In this document: one piece after another, positions 25,560 through 37,433 of the stretch
Layout of the letters: the number at the start of each line of letters is the position of its first letter
Position numbering within the stretch: position 1 is the first letter of the stretch
Assembly (NCBI GenBank): GCA_014529385.2
Contig: CM043959.1
Coordinates: forward strand, 13,362,809-13,426,808
DNA length: 64,000 nucleotides
DNA from: Adiantum capillus-veneris
Taxonomy: Eukaryota; Streptophyta; Polypodiopsida; Polypodiales; Pteridaceae
Direction: 5' to 3'
Position numbers and translations under genes: made by a program
The notes under the pieces: model-generated
The model's input: only the letters and a program-made list of their open reading frames with translations
What the model was told of the DNA's origin: nothing
Databases searched by the model: none

Positions 25560-28372
25560 GTCACATGTAGGTTTATTAATTACACTTTAAACTATAAAGA
25601 TATAACTTTTTAGAATGTTTTTAAGTTATGTGTACTTATATGCCTGTTTGATGCATCAATGGCATGTCCTACTTGCATATGGGGTGTGTAGAGTAGATAG
25701 ACACAGCCTGCAAGGTTTGATTCACCATCTGTTGCGTCCTACCCCAGAGTTAGTTTAGGGGGTTGGGGTTTAGGCATTATTGTGTAGTCATATATTGCTC
25801 ACTTTTTCTTAGATTTATGACTATAAATGGCACACATTTGATGTAGGTATTCCATACATCACGATCGACAAGTCACAAAATTAGAGCATCTATTTATGGA
25901 GGAGTTCATATGCTTGTAGCTTCATTTTGCTAAGAAGAGAATTTAAAGCCTTGGGAATTGATATTCAAGCCTTTTCTTGACGCTTTATGCTAGGATACAT
26001 ACAAAGCTTTGGTTCAAAGAAATAAAACATCATCTTTTAGCATATATATTTTTGCACAATGGCAGCTAACAAACAAGGCCTCACATGTTTTGGGGCAATT
26101 AGTGAGGGTTTTTGAGTTTCTTGATCTGACAGTGAATACTCGACCACACTTTATGGATTGCATATAGCTGGTTGAAGCTCTTTAGGGCAACTGGAAGAAG
26201 AAGGGCAAGTATCCATGCATTGATGATGAACCTCGTGCTAGTGGAGACGCACAAGCACCATCGGTGGGAGTGTTCACTACTCCAACAAACCCCATTGTAT
26301 GTCCTAACTACAAATATAGCACACTTGGAGGTAAGAGTATCATCTCATAACAACCAAGAGGTGTGTTTGTTGCGCTGCTCTTGTCCACTTGGAAGAAAGA
26401 ACAAAGGTTCACAAAAACCAAGAGAACTCCTCATGCTTAACCAATGTTAGAAGTAAGTGCTCAAACAACCAAAAGGCACTCACTACATTGTTGTTCAAAA
26501 ATCATTTTCAAGGGGCTAACTAACTTTCTATCATAATCCACAAAGCAATTGAAATTTACTATCTTAATCCCTAACACTCTAAACCCACATGATGTGTAAA
26601 CTTTTAAACCTAGCACATGACCTTAATGCTTTAACTAGCACACAAAGATTGTCCATGTCTCACTAAAGATAGCAATTGAAAAGAGATGGAGTTAAAAAGT
26701 CTTCAAACCTAATTTATTCAATATTGTATTATTTTAGTATATCATATATTCAAGCCACATTTAAGTAGCCAATTAATGATTCTTTTCTTAAAAATCAATT
26801 TAATGATTTTTATAAGGAGTGGATGATCAAACTCTAGCTTAGAGGGTATCTAAGGTAAGAATAGGCCACTCTACCAGCCTAGAGTCGATCCCTAGCGATG
26901 ATGCCAATGTTAGTGGAATGCCGTGTCGAACAATGCAACATAGCTATCCGCGCACTAACATACCAATGCCAATACAGAGGGATTCCACCCGGTTGGAGGG
27001 AGGAGACTATATCGACACAAATACCAAAGTGAACTCTCACTTTCAAACCCTATCAACCCGTGTATCATTATTTTGTCCATCTACCAATCTTCCATGTAGC
27101 ATCCACCTCCCACTTCCAAAACCCTATCGACTTGTATATCATTGGCTAGCTCTTTATGAGTAGAATCTAAAACTTCAACCATTACAAATCTTTAATTTTA
27201 TTCACAAAAAAATTATTAGATGCCCAATTTTGAGGGTAGATGATGACACAGATAAATTAAAAGGCCCTTTTAAGACCCCCAAAATACCCTAATGTCTACT
27301 CTATTATGACCCATAAATTCATTTTGCTCTTTTTTTGTAGTAATTCTTGATTGTTGTGCCTGCAATGTAAAACCTTTTTAAACAATGCAAATATCTCCAA
27401 TATAAAATCTTTTTAAGTAATGCAACCAGACTTGTCACCAAATATCTTTTAACTATTCTTGGCATTCATGAAAATATATACTCTTGACTATCTTTATTTG
27501 CTTCACCTAAGGTTTAAGTAAACATATATATCTACAATTCTACGCCCTAAATTCATATATTTAAAGATGGTCTTGAATCTTGATGCAGTTAGGCTTCTAG
27601 ATGTGAAGGAAACATGCGCTCACCAATGGTAATATAATGCCAACATTGTAAGAATTAATGGATCTTTATCATTGTAGCCTACCAACCTATGGCAATTGAC
27701 ATAGCAACTAGAGACTAATAAGCTTTGCACTAAGACTTTGCATACACACACTAGTGGCTATGGTGAATGCTAAAGACTATTAGCTCAAAATAATAGGCTC
27801 ATAGTAATGCTAAATGAGTGATGCTTAGAATTAATCATGCACCCTTAATCTATTACCCTGACTCGTTTGATTTGTAGATGGAGGCTCAAGACTACAAATC
27901 TCCTTGCAGTGATTTATGCCAAGACAAAACATGAGAATGCCCTTTTGTATAACTAAAAAAGATACAATATCAAAATAGAATAAAATGTTCTATGAAAAGT
28001 ATGGTGTCTTGTGCATATATGCAAGGATTTCATACACGTCTTCACGTGAAGTGTGAAGTGGTAATAACTCATGTTACTAACACTCCATGGGAGGGTTAAT
28101 AACATCAAATTCACAATCATTGGCTGGAACCAAGTGTTCTTATAAGCTCGTCGAGCATCCCTCCTAGCCCGTTGGGCAACTTGTCTGCCCCCCTCGACTA
28201 TTTTCTCTACACAGATCCATATTTGGAGGTGGCTATATAAACAGTGTCCACTCCTCCAAGCCCTCCATTTTGGCACACTCTCTAAAGCTTTCACTAACAA
28301 TTTTTATGAGGTTTATTCATTTGGATTTAGCTCAGGTAACTTTGATCCCTTTATTTTTTATAATCCACGAAT
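25560..28372. other. Non-coding, nothing recognised
   Basis: AT-rich DNA without a recognisable gene. The open frames at 26172-26450, 26918-27163 and 27953-28300 show no family motif and are probably chance frames. Confidence 0.5.
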
Positions 28373-29432
28373 AGCTACCTCCCTTGGGTGTCTATCCGCC
28401 TGGAACAAGTTTGGGTAGGGAGCATCCTCGTTGAGGGTTTGGGTGGTGCAAGTGCTCGAGGCTCATTTTTATAACTGGAATGGAGCGCTCCTCATGATTG
28501 CACCAATGTACTTGATTTAGTTACCTCCCCTAGGTGTCTATCTGCAATTGTTGGGTAGGGAGCATCCTCGTGGAGGGTTTAGGTGGTGCAAGTGTCTGGG
28601 GCTCATCTATATAGCTGGAATGAAATGCTCCTCATCATGACACTAGCGTACTTGTCTGCTACGTTTAGTTACCTCCCTTGGGTGTCTATCTGTCTGGAAA
28701 CAAACTTGAATAGGGAGCATCCTCGTGTGAGGGGTCTAGTTGCTGCAAGTGCCTGGGGATTATTTCTATTGTTGGAATGGAGCACTGCTCGTCACTACAC
28801 TAGCATACTTGTTTGCTACATTTAACTACCTCCCCTAGGTGTCTATAGGCCTACAAATAGGCTGGATAGGGAGCATTCTTGTGGAGGGTTTATGTGGTCC
28901 AAGTTTTTGGGGCTCATTTTTATTGTTGGAATGGAGTGCTCCTCATCACTTCACTGGTGTACTCGTCTGTCACATTTAGTTACCTTCCTCGGGTGTGTAT
29001 CCGCTTAGAAACACTTTGGATAGGGATAATTCTCATGGAGGGTTTAGGTGGTACAAGTGCCTGGGTCTTATTTCTATTGTTGGACTAGAGCACTCCTCAT
29101 CACTGATGTCCTTGTCTGCTACATTTAGTTACCTCCCTTGGGTGTCTATCCGCTTTAAAAAAGGTTGGATAGGGAGAATTCTTGTGGAGGGTTTAGGTGG
29201 TGCAAGTGCTTGGGGCTCATTTCTATTGTTAGAATGGAGTGCTCCCCATCACTTCACCGGTGTACTTGTATGTTGCATTTAGTTACCTCCCTTGGGTGTC
29301 TAGCCACTTGGAAACATGTTTGGATAGTGAGCATCCTTGTGGAGGATTTAGGTGGTGCAACTGCCCTGGGGCTCATTTCTATTGTTGGAATGGAGCGCTC
29401 CTCATCACTACACCGATTTCACACCGTCTTTT
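28373..29432. repeat. Minisatellite, seven units of about 150 bp
   Basis: Units begin at 28373, 28519, 28667, 28824, 28978, 29127 and 29281, each with AGTTACCTCCCTTGGGTGTC or a close variant. Later in each unit come AGGGAGCATCCTCGTGGAGG-like and CTATTGTTGGAATGGAGCGC-like strings. Spacings range from 146 to 157 bp and are not all multiples of three. The repeated open frames therefore do not form one repeat protein. Confidence 0.9.
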
Positions 29433-29550
29433 GTTTTATTTTATATGTATATTATTGTACTTTATTATCCAAATATTCAAGTAAGTACAATTTTTTTGTA
29501 ACCTAACATCTTTGTGCTTATTAAATACATAGGTGGCTTGTGAACTTATC

Positions 29551-29830
29551 ATGGACGCTTATACTTGGTCTCACAACATCAATGCAACTGCTTCTAGTCG
29601 CCCATCTATTGGTGGTGAAGGATCAAACAATGGAGCTTCCAATAAAGGAGATCGCAAGGCTGGTGGCAAGTGTGCCAGTGCTTGAGTGGTAATTTGCAAA
29701 GAACATTAGATCATTGGTGCTGCAAATTATGTGGCAAAGAAAAATCAGGAGGTGCACCTTGTATTAGGACTTCCTTTGATCAAGGATTGGAATATCTAAT
29801 AGGGCAAATGGAGGTAGATTTAATGGGGTA
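29551..29830 (+). pseudogene. hAT-type transposase remnant (BED-like zinc finger)
   Basis: From 29691, a plus frame reads HWCCKLCGKEKSGGAPCI, ending at a TAG near 29830. The C-x2-C followed by GG-A-x-x-I resembles the start of plant BED fingers at the N terminus of hAT transposases. Just upstream, a different frame from an ATG at 29551 gives a Ser/Gly/Asn-rich leader that ends in TGA near 29686. A frameshift would be needed to join them. The His pair of the finger and the catalytic domain are not seen. The identification rests on one short motif. Confidence 0.4.
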
Positions 29831-29839
29831 GGTCAGGAG

Positions 29840-31378
29840 AATTCCACAAAATGCTTGAGAGAGTTATTAGGAGGTGTAGCCAATGCAAAGTGACCTAGAA
29901 TATTGACTCCAAGCCGGTTGACCTTCTTTGAGGTTCAATGTAGTGTTTCCTCAACACAAGGCGGACAAAATAGTGGTGTACCCTCCATGTCGGCCACTAC
30001 ACACAGAGAGAGCTAGTACTCAACATGGGCTACCCAAGTACCAGTTTGGAATGCATAGAATGAGGCAAGTAAGTGTTGAGCAGAGCTTTCGATCAACTGT
30101 CTATGTATGTGCGCTTGTGATTACTGTGTTGCATGATAGGATTAGTGATGTGTGCATCTTTGCAATCGTCAGTGTGCATGATTCGTTTCATGTGTTAATG
30201 TGAATTGTTAATCTGCTTAATTGTATGCTTGGATGGTTATTTGTAAGTTTGTGTATTTAAATCAAGTATGTGTGAATTCTACTTGAGTGTGTGTATGCCT
30301 AATTTTAGGTGTGTGTGCACTATCTTTCCCTTGTGTGTGCCCTTAAAAATCAATGTGTGCATAAAGATTTGCAATTATGATGATTGATTTGTATTATGGT
30401 CATGCCCAAAGAAAGATTTGTGCAATCAATTTGCAATTTGAACATGATAAACCCTTGTGTGTGCGCACCTAAAAATTTGTTAAAACTGCTAATTATTAGT
30501 GTGTGTGTGTCTAAAAAGTGCTTAATGTGCATGATTAATTCAATTTTTGATTGCAAATTTGATGTGTGTAATGGTTAATTGCTGCATTTTTGAGCTCAAA
30601 AAAGGGATCTACACAATCTAATTGCGTCAATTAATTTTGTCGATTTGATTTCCTAGTGTTGGATTTTATTGACAAAATTAATTGGCAATTGAATCCATGT
30701 GCTAATTGAGTTTTGATTTGACTGCACTAATTCCCTATGTGTGGAGAATTTCAAAAAAAAATCGGGTATCTTTTGGATAATTTTTTGTACTTTTTTGCTA
30801 ATTTTTGCATTAATTTTATAAAAATTTGATAATTTATGATCTTGATGAGCTATTTTGTATGCATGTTTAGGTATTAATTTGAGCGCTTTTGTGCCCTCAT
30901 TTGTCGAGCTTTGAGAGTTTTGCTATTTTTGGGGACCAGGTTGTTGATTTTCTCGTAATTGGTATTTTCGACAAAAAGTGCTATTTTTGGTTGCTTGTGC
31001 ATGTTGAAAGTGTTCGATTGTGATTGCTGATGATTTTGTGAGATTTATAGAATTCTCTGAGATTTTTTTTGGATTTCTTGATCATTTTTAGCGTTTTGGC
31101 TCATTTTTAGGCTAAATTTGGCATTTTTGGGTATTTGAAAATTAAAAATTGAAAAAATTTGCTTCCACATGAGCACTGGTGAATTTTAACAGCCTTGGGT
31201 GTGTCATTTGGTAGGGTGTCAACGTTCGTGGCAAGTTCTACGGTAGAATTCTGAGATTCGGACAAAAATTCAATTTCGACGGATTGTGTTGAGCTCACTT
31301 TTGCACCTATTAAGGTTTGAAATAATACAAAAAAAAAAATCTCCCCAAGCGCGCTTAAGATGTTCTCGCTTATCCCCA

Positions 31379-31380
<2 letters not shown>
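29840..31380. other. Non-coding, AT-rich
   Basis: No recognisable coding. The region contains many TGTGTG strings (30270-30570) and T-rich DNA, and ends at a (CT)n tract. Confidence 0.5.
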
Positions 31381-31381
<1 letters not shown>

Positions 31382-31432
<51 letters not shown>

Positions 31433-31456
31433 CCTCCCCTTAGTCAAAAGCGCATA

Positions 31457-31504
<48 letters not shown>
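31382..31504. repeat. Two (CT)n tracts separated by 30 bp
   Basis: CT tracts at about 31382-31430 and 31460-31504, with a CCCCTCCCC interruption and a short unique spacer. Confidence 0.95.
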
Positions 31505-31508
<4 letters not shown>

Positions 31509-32312
31509 GAGTGGCATGCCTATGAAGCACGACCTTCTTGCTTTAACTCTTGAGAAAAAGATTTTATGGAGCCCTTTGGATCCCTTTCACCCCTTTCTGA
31601 GAAGGTGAAAACCATATTTGATTAATATTAAACTTTTCAACTAAAATTCTTAAAATTTTAGCCAACCTCAAGTACTTACAAAAGTTTGAGGGGCCATATT
31701 TACTTCGTCTCCCTCATGTGCTCTTGTGGTTTCTTGAGTCCATAAGCGGCCACTTGGCATGACCTAATCCATTGCCCTTGGCCTGAATTAAACGACCTCT
31801 ACTTATAAGTGCATATTTTTAATTTATTGACTCTTAACTCCTAGGGTAGCTCCACACGCTAGGGGGGAAACTGTTTTGAGTTACCTCCTCCCCCCTCCAC
31901 TAATGGCAACTCTTTGAGGTACAATTGTAGAACAAACACAAAACCCAAATGGCGCCTAGGTGTGTGTGTGTGAGTTTCCCATTCAAATCAGCCAATTTGT
32001 GGTTGCTTTTATGATTATCCTCGTCCATGTGGGTGGTACCTCTTATCATGCAACATAACTAGTGCCTAATTTATGATGTTGATCACCTGCACTATAGCTT
32101 GTGCATGCTTTTTGTCCATACAAGGCCATCACACTACACAAGATGCACATGGGATTGCAATAGCTCAATGACTTGGGTATATATGTCTGTGAAAAGGAAC
32201 AATTGACATCATCTCCTCTGAAGGGCAAAAGAACAGCACCCGACTTTGCTACATAAAAAAAGAAAGATTTCTCCACCAACCTCTACCTGATAGCCTTGAG
32301 CACCTTAGGAAA

Positions 32313-32316
<4 letters not shown>

Positions 32317-32375
<59 letters not shown>
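32317..32375. repeat. (CT)n microsatellite
   Basis: Pure CT dinucleotide repeat of nearly 60 bp. Confidence 0.95.
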
Positions 32376-32378
<3 letters not shown>

Positions 32379-32479
32379 ACAATCACCTATGCACACACTT
32401 GAAGGCATCTTGCCTTACGCAAAACCTTCCTATGGGTGACTTGGATTCACAATGACATTGCTAGACAAGGGGGCATTAG

Positions 32480-33860
32480 ACATGTTGTGATTGACAATGC
32501 TTTGGTATGGTGTATATTATGTACACAAATGTGGACCCCTTACAAAAATACATAAGGTTCTTGACAATCTTTCTATTTGAGGTGTAGTCTATTGAGATTG
32601 TGTTGATTGCAAAATATACCCACCATGGATTTGCTAAGGAAGATCCGGGCAGTTGTTGACATGATAATTCCCAACATGGCTCTGGATTGTTGAAGAAACA
32701 TGCTATGCTTAGCAATGCATTGGTTGATATATATGTCAAATGTGGTGCCCTTATGAAAGCACATAATGTGGCCTTGCACACAACCTTCTTATGGGCGACG
32801 GAAGTCATGATAACATTGCTAGACAAGGCCTGCTAGAGAAAAAAGTTGTGCTTGGCAATCCTTTGCTCAAAATAATGATTGCGAGATGTGCCCAATATAG
32901 CTCTGTGTTGTTGGAGAAACATGCTATGCTCAGCTTGCTTTGGTTAACATAAATGTCTAATGTGGTGCTCGTACAAAATGACACAAAGTTCTTGACGAAC
33001 TTTGTGTTCAAACTTTTGGTTGTAGGATATGCCCAACATGGTTGTGGCAAGGAAGCTTCGGGTTGTTTTAACAAAATGCAAAGGGAAGGACTATCACCAA
33101 ATGCAACCGCCTATGCTTGCACCTTGAAGGCGTGTGGCCTTATGGAAGAACTTCACATGGGCGAGAGAATTCACGATGAGATCAAGGGATGCTAGAGAAA
33201 CATGCTATGCTTGCTTGGCAATGATTGTGTTGATATGTCTGTCAAATATGGTGCCCTTACAAAAGTGCATAAAGTTCTTGATGAGATTTCTATTTAATGT
33301 GACATCTATCAAAATGCATTGATTACATGATATACCCCACATGGCTATAGCAAGGAAGCTCTAGGCCATCTTAACATAATGTGACGGGAAGCCCTTTCGA
33401 CGATGAGATTTGGGGCTGTTGGAGAAACATGCTGCACTCAACAATGCTTTGATCGATATATATGTCAAATGTGTTGCCCTTATGAAAGCACATAAATTTC
33501 TTTATGAGCTTTGTGTTTAATGACTTCTCTTGGAACACATTGATTGTAGGATATGCCCAACATGGTTGTGGCAAGAAAGCTTTGTGCTATCTTAACTGAA
33601 TGCAAAGGGAAGCCCTTTTGACAATGAGATCTGGGGCTGTTGGAGAAACTTGTGCTCATCAATGGTTTGGTTGATATGCATGTTAAATGTGTTGCCCTTA
33701 CAAAAGTACATAAAGTTCTTTGTGAGCTTTAGCCAAAGGCCTATTGCCAAAATCAATCGCCTATCCTTCCACCTTGAAGGCTGGCATGTGGACTTATGCA
33801 ATATCTTCACATGGGCGAGAGAATCTTCCAATACTTGGGAAACGGTTGTTGGGCTTACCA
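32480..33860 (+). pseudogene. Decayed PPR protein sequence
   Basis: Plus-strand frames carry PPR-like strings, such as LSNALVDIYVKCGALMKAHN (near 32705) and VGYAQHGCGKEASGCFNKMQ followed by GLSPNATAYACTLKACG (33020-33140). More degenerate copies of 'YVKCGAL.KAHKVLDE' and 'VGYAQHGCGK.AL' recur near 33250, 33450, 33550 and 33700. PPR proteins bind organellar RNA one base per repeat and often guide editing. Here stops and frameshifts break every repeat, no ATG-to-stop frame exceeds about 80 codons, and no DYW domain is visible. The recurrence of near-identical pieces suggests local duplication of one PPR unit after or during decay. Confidence 0.75.
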
Positions 33861-34970
33861 AGTAAGCATCAAAGATCCAAATCAATTTCCCAATAGGCAA
33901 TTGCTGAAACTCTACAAAATTCTCAAAGGCCAACAATGCTAATAAAATACAACTTTACATGTATTATGGAAAGACTCAGATTTCCTCAATAAAATATAAC
34001 TGAAATCAGCCCATCTACTCAATGAGCAATGAAAACTGGTTTCATAGAACATAACTAAGGCACTATTGATTGGTAGTTGAATTTAGAAGCAGTGCTTTCA
34101 GGGTGTGTTTGGGAGATGGGGAAGGGGAAGCTTTATATCACTTGTCATGCATGAAGATCGAAACTTCCCATTCACACACGTTGGGCCCATGAAGGTGTAG
34201 GGAATGGGTGCCTGCTGGGGCCTGCTGCTGGGAGCCGGGAGCTTGCTGCTGGAATGGTGTGACCAGCACGCATTCCCGGCCATCATGCGTCACTGGGAGG
34301 GTTATTCAGCAAAATTACTGTCCTATAGCCGGAATTCCAGCTGGAAAGTAAGTTTTACTGTGGCCATCCCGTAATGGCTACTGGCTGTTCCCAACTGCTG
34401 CAAAAATTCTGCAGGAGAAAGTCCACTTAACGGAGGGCCAGAATGCGCTGCCCCCAGACGCCCGACCTTGACGGACACAAACTGTTGCCAACCAAGTAGG
34501 CATCCCTCTTAAAAAAGTCTCGACTGTCACGCCGACTACAGTTAATATATTTGTATGTCAATCTCTCATGTACTCATGATCCTACCTGGCATGAATAAAA
34601 CTCAGATAGAAGTACGAACATGTTCATTGCAACTTGTCTTTTATGGCACACCCACTTTGCTATGTTGAAAACAAAAATTACAACGGCAAAAGATCAAGCC
34701 TGTAAGCCACAATCTTCCTTCATCACAAAAGCATGTGTTCAAGACTAACACCACTCATAATAGCTGATGTTTACATAAAGCAGGCCGGTCTCCTACAAAT
34801 ATGATGCATAATCCACTTTCACAGTGATCACTTTAATGAAGGCACATGCCACAAAAAGCCTTAAAAAAATCTGGCTTAGAAAGGAAAATTTGTAGGCATG
34901 TCACTGCTTGAATTCTCAGAACTGTGCATAAAAACACAGATCATCTTCAATGAAAAGAAGGCCATCGATT

Positions 34971-35958
34971 TCATAGTATAGCCACATCTAGGAAGTCTCC
35001 AGTCTGCAAGCCAACGGATAGAAAAACTTTAGTAGAAGTCCAACAGAGGCTAAGTAAGAGAGCAGGCGCTCTCAATACTAATTAAATTTACTAGGGAATT
35101 ACCACACCAATTTGTCATCAAACCAGGCAAACAAGTCCCCAGCCTCCAAACCATGATGATTTAAAGGACAAACTATGCACTGATTCACACAGCAAAAGGA
35201 ACAATGAAAGCCTCGAGAGGAAAAGGGGCCTACTTGTAACTCCACAAGCACATAATATCCAATTCCACAAGCACAGAACATCCTTGTCCAATAGTGCATA
35301 TGGGAACATGTGAGCTTGTGCTCATATGCAAGCATAGATGAGCACCAGAAACAATCATCATGTCCAGGGGAAAGAAAAGATGACATCTTAAGCGAGTGAA
35401 TACCTGAAATGATATAGCACTTAGCGTAAGGTGATCATCACTCCCTCGCCTCACTCCATTGGCATTTGTCATTCCCACCTGCATCGAGTTGCACAAAGCT
35501 AAAGACAGGCTTCAAACGAGAGAGAGACAAGTAGTAAATTACTTACTGTACGGATGACGTTACGCCCTCGACGATCAGGATAAACCAATGCAAATGATAG
35601 CCTAGCATTTTTCCTCCTCGCTTCTGGTGCAACTTCTGTCACCTAAACAGGTCATGCATATCAATATTAATCACATCACCGAGCCACAGGACTGCCAGTA
35701 TAACCTGTTTGCATAAATCTTCGGCGGAGTTCTCACCAAATCAGTCAACTCCCTCAACGTTGCATCCATCCAAGTGTAGATTTGCACCTCGTCAGTCGGA
35801 ACCTTGCCTTTCTCCGCATAATCAGTCATACAATGATGCTCACCTGTCTGCAAAATAAGTTACATAGATCCTTCTTGTAATCCAAAAGGACATGCACCAT
35901 TGTTTCCATTTTGTTGAAAACTTACCTTCGTAAAAACTCGTATGAGTAATGGGCAAGT
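34971..35958 (-). CDS. SAP18: SAP18, histone deacetylase complex subunit (five exons, first exon not found)
   Basis: Five minus-strand exons join in phase 0 with GT/AG borders: 35926-35958 (TCPLLIRVFTK), 35737-35847 (TGEHHCMTDY through DEVQIYTWMDATLRELTDL), 35547-35642 (VTEVAPEARRKNARLSFALV and on), 35404-35478 (VGMTNANGVRRGSDDHLTLS), and 34971-35003 (TGDFLDVAIL, stop TGA). They cover nearly the whole conserved ubiquitin-like fold of SAP18. SAP18 is a small nuclear protein of the Sin3 deacetylase complex and of the ASAP complex at the exon junction. The usual plant N terminus ending '..DREK' should be in an upstream exon. I could not find that exon between 35959 and 37433, where a retrotransposon LTR begins. 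All five exons lack stops, so the gene is probably active unless exon 1 is lost. Confidence 0.93.
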
Positions 35959-36910
35959 CTGAGAGGAAATAATCAAACCAAAAAGCAATGTCAGAAATGA
36001 ACTAGCGAATTCTGTTAGAATTTTGCTGCTGACAATTATGCCCAAATCGATAACTTCACATGGTGTTTGGTGTGTGCCACTGCAAGTGCCCACAAAATTA
36101 TCCAATGAAATAAACATTGCAAGGTCTGACAGGCTCAGCCAGCAACGGAACACTGCACTAAACCAAGTCCAAAACCCCATCACAAGCATTTACTACAGAA
36201 AGGCAACTCTGCTCCATTGCCTGTGTAAAATTTCTGTTTAGGCAATATTATCTACCCAAAGCCGTACATAAACCTGCTCAATCATAATCTAATTTGACAC
36301 TTACTCTTGGCTTTCTACAGAACTCACACAACAACTGAATTCGCACTGATGTTGCACGGTTGAACAGCAGTGCTAGTGTGGCATGTACATACGTGGGTGA
36401 TGCAGTGGATTCTAGGCTGCTGAGCTTTTGGCACCAGTTTTGAAAAAAATAGACTTTTTGGCGCTTTTGGGTAGCCAGCTTATTAGCAGTTGACTTTCAT
36501 GCTTTTAGTACATTGTAAACATAGTTTGAAACATACGGGCATGCGCATACGGGTATGAAAGTGTGTTTCAAAGGGGCTGCCTGAAACATTCGAGACCCTA
36601 GATTCTAGCCAATTTTCATGGGTGAGCCAAAGCACCCAACATTGTTTGCGAGTGGGCTTACCCTAGCAATTGTACAGACAAGTCGAGCAAAGAAGTACCA
36701 CAAGGGGCACCTATGTTAGAAGAGAGTGCATCTCATGGAAAACTCCACCCCATTGTGTATCGTCTCGTGTTCTCTTTAGTTGAAGTTTGTTGTAGTCAGT
36801 CTGTTGGTGGTGGTGTTCTCTTTTACTGCCTTGTCATGTGACTTGCTCGTTTCAGTGGTAGAGCACCAGCTGATTCTTAGAGTCCGATTTGATTTCTACA
36901 ACCACCGACC

Positions 36911-37087
36911 ATGGATGCAACACCTTGTCAAGCAAACTCTGACGAGGAGTACAAGTACGTGAAAGTGGAAATGGAAGAGGAAGTTGAAGAGGACGACCTT
37001 GTCATGAAGCTTCTTATTTACTCCCCCCACGATCCACAATGTGAAAAACACATAAAGGTTCAACCGACGAATACAATCTATCGATAG
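36911..37087 (+). CDS. Short acidic ORF, 58 codons, unassigned
   Basis: An ATG in a good plant context (ACCATGG) opens a frame with YKYVKVEMEEEVEEDDLV, then MKLLIYSPHDPQCEKHIKV, and a TAG at 37085-37087. The acidic stretch is coding-like in composition, and the frame lies between SAP18 and the LTR at 37434. It could be a first exon of a host gene continuing past a splice site; a Gln-rich stretch (37181-37255) preceded by TTTTCTAG may be a later exon. I do not recognise a family. Confidence 0.3.
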   Translation: MDATPCQANSDEEYKYVKVEMEEEVEEDDLVMKLLIYSPHDPQCEKHIKVQPTNTIYR

Positions 37088-37433
37088 TGGATAGGATTGG
37101 TACACCAAGTCAAAGCGAAGGGGAAAGCGGCCAAGGCTTCCATTGTCAAGAAGTGATCCAATTTAATTGTTTTCTAGTAGCAGTACGTTCAGCAGCAGCA
37201 AGCACAACAACAATTGATGCAGATGCAGTCGATGCAAAGTTGGCACATCAAGCAAGTATGCTTCCTTAAAGACTATGGATGAAATGCAGATGAAAAATGT
37301 GACGAAGTGCCAAACTTTTCAAAGATTGCTTCAAAAAATGCAATCTAAACTTGACTTTTCTACCTAAAACTATTGACTCTGGCAAACCACAAAGGGAATA
37401 CCAATGCTTGATGGACAATTGTCACAGGATTTG

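Noticed and set aside
26172-26450. 92-codon plus-strand frame
   Set aside because: No recognisable motif, no supporting neighbours, composition like the surrounding DNA.
28583-29506. Repeated open frames suggesting a repeat protein
   Set aside because: Unit spacing is not a multiple of three throughout, so no single frame spans the array.
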